From: Halichondria panicea
Lineage: Eukaryota > Porifera > Demospongiae > Suberitida > Halichondriidae
Assembly (NCBI RefSeq): GCF_963675165.1
Contig: NC_087388.1
Location: 4,655,047-4,719,046 of the forward strand
DNA: 64,000 bases
Direction: 5' to 3'
The position numbers and the translations under genes are program-made. A model generated the notes under the pieces. That model made no database searches. It was not told the DNA's origin and saw only the letters and a list, made by a program, of their open reading frames with translations. This document shows positions 59,784-64,000 of this stretch, piece by piece (the stretch's first letter is position 1; each line of letters begins with the position of its first letter).

Positions 59784-60111
59784 TTCTTTACTTGTTCATT
59801 AGAGTCTAGTCTATCCTCACAGTCACTGTTTCTACTGAGTATAAAATGTAGTTCATTTGCTTGTATAAATTGTCGGTTTGTTGAGCACGTGACATTGACG
59901 ACGTCACCGCCGCAACTAGTATTTTGTGGTAAAGTTATGATGTTATTATGCTAATTGTAGTCTGTGGTAAAATTTGTGACCCATATTTCTGATTACGAAA
60001 TTTGATGAATTGTTTTGGCATTGAAAATTCACAAATAGAAAACAATTAATACACACAACTAAACCAACTGAAATGTACAACCATGCATATGCACTTCATA
60101 AATTTATATAT
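59784..60111. promoter_or_regulatory. Upstream of receptor C / 3' flank of receptor D
   Basis: 328 bp between the C start and D stop, both on minus. Contains tgacgacgtcac-like text (acgtgacattgacgacgtcacc at about 59886-59907), which includes a CRE-like TGACG. Function unproven. Confidence 0.35.
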
Positions 60112-62594
60112 CTATTCGTTAAGAGACCTAAATAATTCTTTTCCTTTTTGAATTGCTTCTTCTCTAGTGCATTTTTTATACGGTTTTATTTTTCTTCTTT
60201 CTCTTGCACATGATTTTCCTTTTGTTTTAATAGGAGAGAGATCACTCGGAGGCACACAAGTGACTCGTTTATTGTTATTGTCAAAGACTACACTGAGGGT
60301 AAGTGCTGACGGTTCTTCCGCGTTTTCCATATGTATTGAAGACTGAGCCGATGTTATGCAATTATACTCTTGGCATGGTGGTGGACCACTTGAGGATACA
60401 ATTTGTGTGCCATTGTGAACTGTCTCGTATTGCTCTTCTATATGTTGAAAATAATCTAGCAAATCTCCGACTTTTTCACACTTTTGATCACAAGTGGATT
60501 TGGGGTTATCTTGTACTTTTTTAAGGTTTTTGTAGAATTTATAGCTACCTGTTTCAAGGTAATTGTGTTTGCGAATGTCTTCTCTATCATTTATCCAGCA
60601 CTTGATGCAGCATAAGATTGAAATACAGAATAGAAGTAAGCACACTGTGACGAGTCCACTCCCTACTGGTATTGCTATTGTGATCAGTCGCTGGTAGAGG
60701 GAAAACTCTGCATATTAAAAAAGGGGTTATTGGTGCATGCAAGTTTATTCTATAATATTATCAGACGAGGCATGAAGCATACACATGCAACTATCTATAC
60801 TGCTCATGTTAAAATTCCTTAACTTAGCAAATTAAAGCATGGCCTGTGTTTATTGAGAAATTGATAAACACGATAATTTATTTTACCGTTTTTTATCTCC
60901 ATTGACAGATCCTTGCTCATGGGGAGACTGGATCTGGATCCTCTGCTTTCTACAACCGTCACAGAAACAATAGACGTAAACAATGCTTCTGGAGGGTCAT
61001 CGTAGACAAAGGTTAGTGAATTAGTGTTCATGTATACTTCTGATGTCGTAAGAGGCTCTTGCCCATCCTCAAAGTCTAGTTGTATCCGTAAGCCAATTGG
61101 TATCATCACATCATCACCGATATTGACAATGAAGATTAACTTATTCTCAACTGTCCGGTAAACATCAACATCGAAAATGTCTGCATGAAGATGGAAGCAC
61201 ATAATTATACTTATACTGGTATCAGTTATAGCTTTTCATTGCAATTTATATCTGTAAATTTTGCTTACTTAAAACAGAAAAATTTGCAACTATTTTTGAG
61301 TCGTTCACAGGAGGTATATCGCCACCAGGTTCCACAGTAGCCACACATCTCACGCTTCCGCTGTCTACAGGATGAATGTTGTGTATCATCAAAATCCTGG
61401 TCACTGTGTCTTCACTGTCTTGGTTGGGAGCCATTTCTTTAACGCTGTATTTTGCAATTGTAGAAGAGGTTGAGACTGGGTTTCCATTGTGTTTCCACGA
61501 AATAGTAGGAGCAGGAAAGCCCTTAGCTGTACATGTGAACTGCGCAACAGCATTTTCTTCGTACTTCATGGTCACGCTCACTAGTTCCTGCATGATTCTG
61601 GGTTCTTCTGCAAATAGAACAGCTAATTGCATGCATACAGGTGTAATCTACCTACCGACCACCTATCTGCATGAGGTTAATTTTTTAGATCTAACATCTA
61701 AATAAGCGTAAAAAATCCTACAAAGTAGTTCTGTATAATTATAAGATAGTGCTCACCGTAAACTTCCAGACGTATACCCATACTTATGGTCTGCATATAG
61801 TTCATTTCAGAGGCACCTTCTGCTTCCATAACTCCGAGTTCCCCAAAATAATTTCCAGCATCAGTATGACGAGTTACACTCTCTATTTTCAAAGAAAAGG
61901 TGTTAGGCTCCACAGAAAATCGTTCGATTCCTTGATTTATTACAGTGTTCCGGAGTCCTCTGATTGCACCTACCGATATTTCATTGGTACCAGTCCTATT
62001 CTTCCAGTCAATGTAATATCGAGAGAACCAAATACCAGGTCCAATGTACGGGGGAAGTATCGCTGTAGTTCCACTCTTTGCTCTAATGGTGATACTCCCA
62101 TCAAGTGCTACTTGATGGTCAGTTGATGGTTGAGCTGTAATAAATTATAGGGCATGCATAAAAAACTGCCTATTATATATTAAAGGGTCTATATGCTGTA
62201 ATGTATGGAAGGAATTAAGCTGTTTAGTATCTGACAATAATATAATTATGCTGGAACAAAATTAAAGATACTCACCTATTACATTCACAAAATCACTGCC
62301 AGAAACTATATTTATATCGTTACTGCAAGTGTACTGCCCCTCATTTTCCAGTCTATCCACTAAAAAAGTGTAACTGTCAGTGGCTGCATCCATTACTGAG
62401 GATTCAAATGTGCCATTTTGAAAGAAAAAGGCACTACCATCGAGGGTTCCACCTCCATTCAGTCGACAGGTCAGTTGTACGCCATTTGAAGAAAATCTCG
62501 TAAAAACAATTTCATAAATTTGAGCATCTGCTTGGCTGGCTAGAAAGCAGGTCATCACCAAGACCACTGCAACAGATACTCCTCCTCCAATCAT
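60112..62594 (-). CDS. Ig-domain transmembrane receptor D
   Basis: Exons (minus): 62594-62276, 62134-61757, 61607-61269, 61180-60887, 60707-60112; all junctions phase 1; 641 residues. The signal peptide follows MIGGGVSVAVVLV; an acceptor-like cag directly upstream suggests a non-coding 5' exon, and an alternative ATG lies at 62603. Domain 1 has LTC ... GQYTC. Domain 2 has an Ig-like WKN and DAGNYFGELG but lacks the second cysteine, as in C. Domain 3 is a canonical C2/I-set Ig (QFTCTAKGFPAPTISWKHNG ... DSGSVRC). A membrane-proximal exon, a helix (SGLVTVCLLLFCISILCC) and a basic tail of about 165 residues follow. The tail has several tyrosines (NYLETG, EQYETV) but no strict ITIM. Exon layout equals receptor C, so C and D are an older duplicate pair. 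Likely a surface recognition receptor. Confidence 0.85.
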
Positions 62595-63085
62595 AGTCTG
62601 CATAAAAAAGAATGCTTTAAATGTAGCCAATAAATAATTAGCTGCTAGATCTATAGAATCTTAAGCATGCCAGTATAAGTAGATCTATAGCTATAGTTGT
62701 ATCTACAAGCATGTATGTATACCTAATAGTAAGCTATATATATACCTTATACAGTATAATTTTACATAGCCATAGAGTAATTAAAGAATGTTACCTTTTT
62801 CGTTTATTAGTAGAGTTATAGGTGTAGTTCAGCTAGCAGTCTGCAGTCCAGAAAGCTGTGTATATAGACAATCAGTATAAAGTCTCTGATGCTTATGGCA
62901 GTAACTAGCTAGATATTATAGCACTGAATGTCAGTGCATGGCCTTTTATTAGCTACAGCAGCCCACCCCACCCACACATTCAGTAAAACGTACATGATGA
63001 ATTCATTTACATCCTTGTTAATAAGGATAGATAAAAAAAACCACAAAACATTACATTGCATTATACAATCCAAAAAAGTGATATC
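62595..63085. other. Spacer upstream of receptor D
   Basis: About 490 bp, AT-rich with many tatagctata motifs. It should contain the receptor D promoter and possibly a 5' non-coding exon, and the 3' end of the next gene. No coding sequence seen. Confidence 0.4.
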
Positions 63086-63849
63086 TTAAACCTCAGTAGC
63101 CTGAGATGACTCTATAGCACTGAATCTGCGTCCATGCAAACCAGCGGGTGTGCTAGCACCTATCTGCAAACTAGTTCTCCTAGGAGAATGTCTGTTCTGA
63201 GTTGTTGAAAGTTGAGAATGTTGACTCAAGTCCATGCTCTGCGTATAGTTTGATCGATTCTCAGACGGATTCAAATAGTTATAGTAACCGAACGAGCTCT
63301 GAGTTCCTCTAGGAGGCTGCATTTTGCCATTCCCGTTCTGCACATTACCACTTCCACTGTGCAAATATCCGCTTCCGTTCTGTACATATCCATTCCCATT
63401 CTGCACGTTACCACTTCCACTGTGCAAATATCCGCTTCCGTTCTGTACGTATCCATTCCCATTCTGCACGTTACCACTTCCACTGTGCAAATATCCGCTT
63501 CCGTTCTGTACGTATCTATTCCCATTCTGTATGTTTCTGGGTCCACTGTGAATATAGTTGTTGCTACTTGAGCGCCTGTTAGGTAGATTACTAACACTCG
63601 AATGGTTCACGCTATTTAGACCGTCTTGATGAATTTGTGGCAATGAGTGACGATGGTTTTGTTGCATGTGGATGGACATTGACGAACTGTCTGTTGTCGG
63701 CGAAGTCTGAATTACACTGTGCAATGGGGCGGATAGTTCGCGTGATAGTGAGAGGCGACGAATCTTCTGTGAGCCCGTGGGTGTGGGGGTGGACTGACGG
63801 TGAGCTGTTAGGATCACAGAGTTCGGTCTCATGTCCATGATATCATCGC
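63086..63849 (-). CDS. Last exon of an unidentified gene, low-complexity tail
   Basis: Reads from an acceptor (gcatacag|GCGATG, high end 63849) to a stop at 63086, about 254 residues; earlier exons lie beyond the right edge. Composition is Ser/Asn/Gln/His/Gly-rich and probably disordered. A 21-residue unit made of three 7-residue subunits (YVQNGSG, YLHSGSG, NVQNGNG) is repeated three times. Basic Ser motifs (RRLSLS, RRTSLQ, RRFSAI) fit RxxS basophilic kinase sites. No domain is recognised. It could be the cytoplasmic tail of a further receptor in the cluster, but nothing here proves that. The open frame continues upstream of the acceptor to 63907, so the exon start is not certain. Confidence 0.65.
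63330..63530. repeat. 63-bp coding minisatellite
   Basis: Three near-identical 63-bp units, each of three 21-bp subunits, inside the last exon at the right edge. In-frame, so copy number can vary without breaking the protein. Confidence 0.85.
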
Positions 63850-64000
63850 CTGTATGCATTGGGAGGGAAGAACATGTCAATCCATCATCCATCGTAACAG
63901 TATACAATATGGCAATACATGCAGCCGGCAGTGATTAACACATAATAGACTTTGAATCGAGGGATGATTAATAAAAAAGAGTTGTACAAAATTATTAATG

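Noticed and set aside
1-64000. tRNA, rRNA, CRISPR arrays, phage or plasmid features
   Set aside because: None seen. The regular repeats present are microsatellites, a minisatellite and duplicated introns, and the gene structure is eukaryotic.

Overview
The window reads as nuclear DNA of an early-branching animal, most likely a demosponge (Amphimedon-like; this is inference). It is AT-rich. Genes are split by short GT-AG introns, intergenic spaces are packed with small inverted-repeat elements, and the gene content is metazoan: cadherin, Ig-domain receptors, kinesin-14, an ERdj4-type J protein and an intron-encoded snoRNA host. There are no bacterial-style operons. I rebuilt most gene models by hand by joining exons at splice sites, and in every model listed with exon coordinates the reading phase closes across all junctions.

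Left part (1-24 kb): the first exons of an SH3-domain gene that runs off the left edge (minus); a four-exon cadherin (minus, 3565-10044); a divergently placed ER J-domain protein, DNAJB9/ERdj4-like (plus, 10840-12161); a twelve-exon TBC-domain Rab GAP (minus, 12388-17510); and, head to head with it, a non-coding snoRNA host gene (plus, about 17.6-21.3 kb). The host introns carry five intact and one decayed copy of one box C/D snoRNA, three copies of an H/ACA-type snoRNA and two copies of an unclassified element. Two tandem intronless 2-oxoglutarate/Fe(II) oxygenases follow.

Middle (24-36 kb): an intronless coiled-coil gene; an 18-exon C-terminal-motor kinesin (kinesin-14) with an unusual N-terminus; and, divergent from it, a Rieske-domain gene whose last exon lies about 3 kb downstream.

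Right part (36-64 kb): four related transmembrane receptors, A and B on plus, C and D on minus. Each has a signal peptide, Ig-like domains, a membrane-proximal beta-domain-like exon and one transmembrane helix. Almost all introns are phase 1. A and B have closely matching ectodomains but unrelated cytoplasmic tails. The interval between A and B is built from tandem copies of a spacer unit (Y) and of the Rieske terminal-exon unit (X), so a whole Y-X-receptor module appears to have been duplicated. A hAT-like element and a 56-bp shard of receptor C exon 1 lie in this interval. The right edge holds the last exon of another minus-strand gene, with a 21-residue tandem repeat. Receptor diversification beside repeated duplication is the most interesting signal. 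An allorecognition or immune-type role is inference only.
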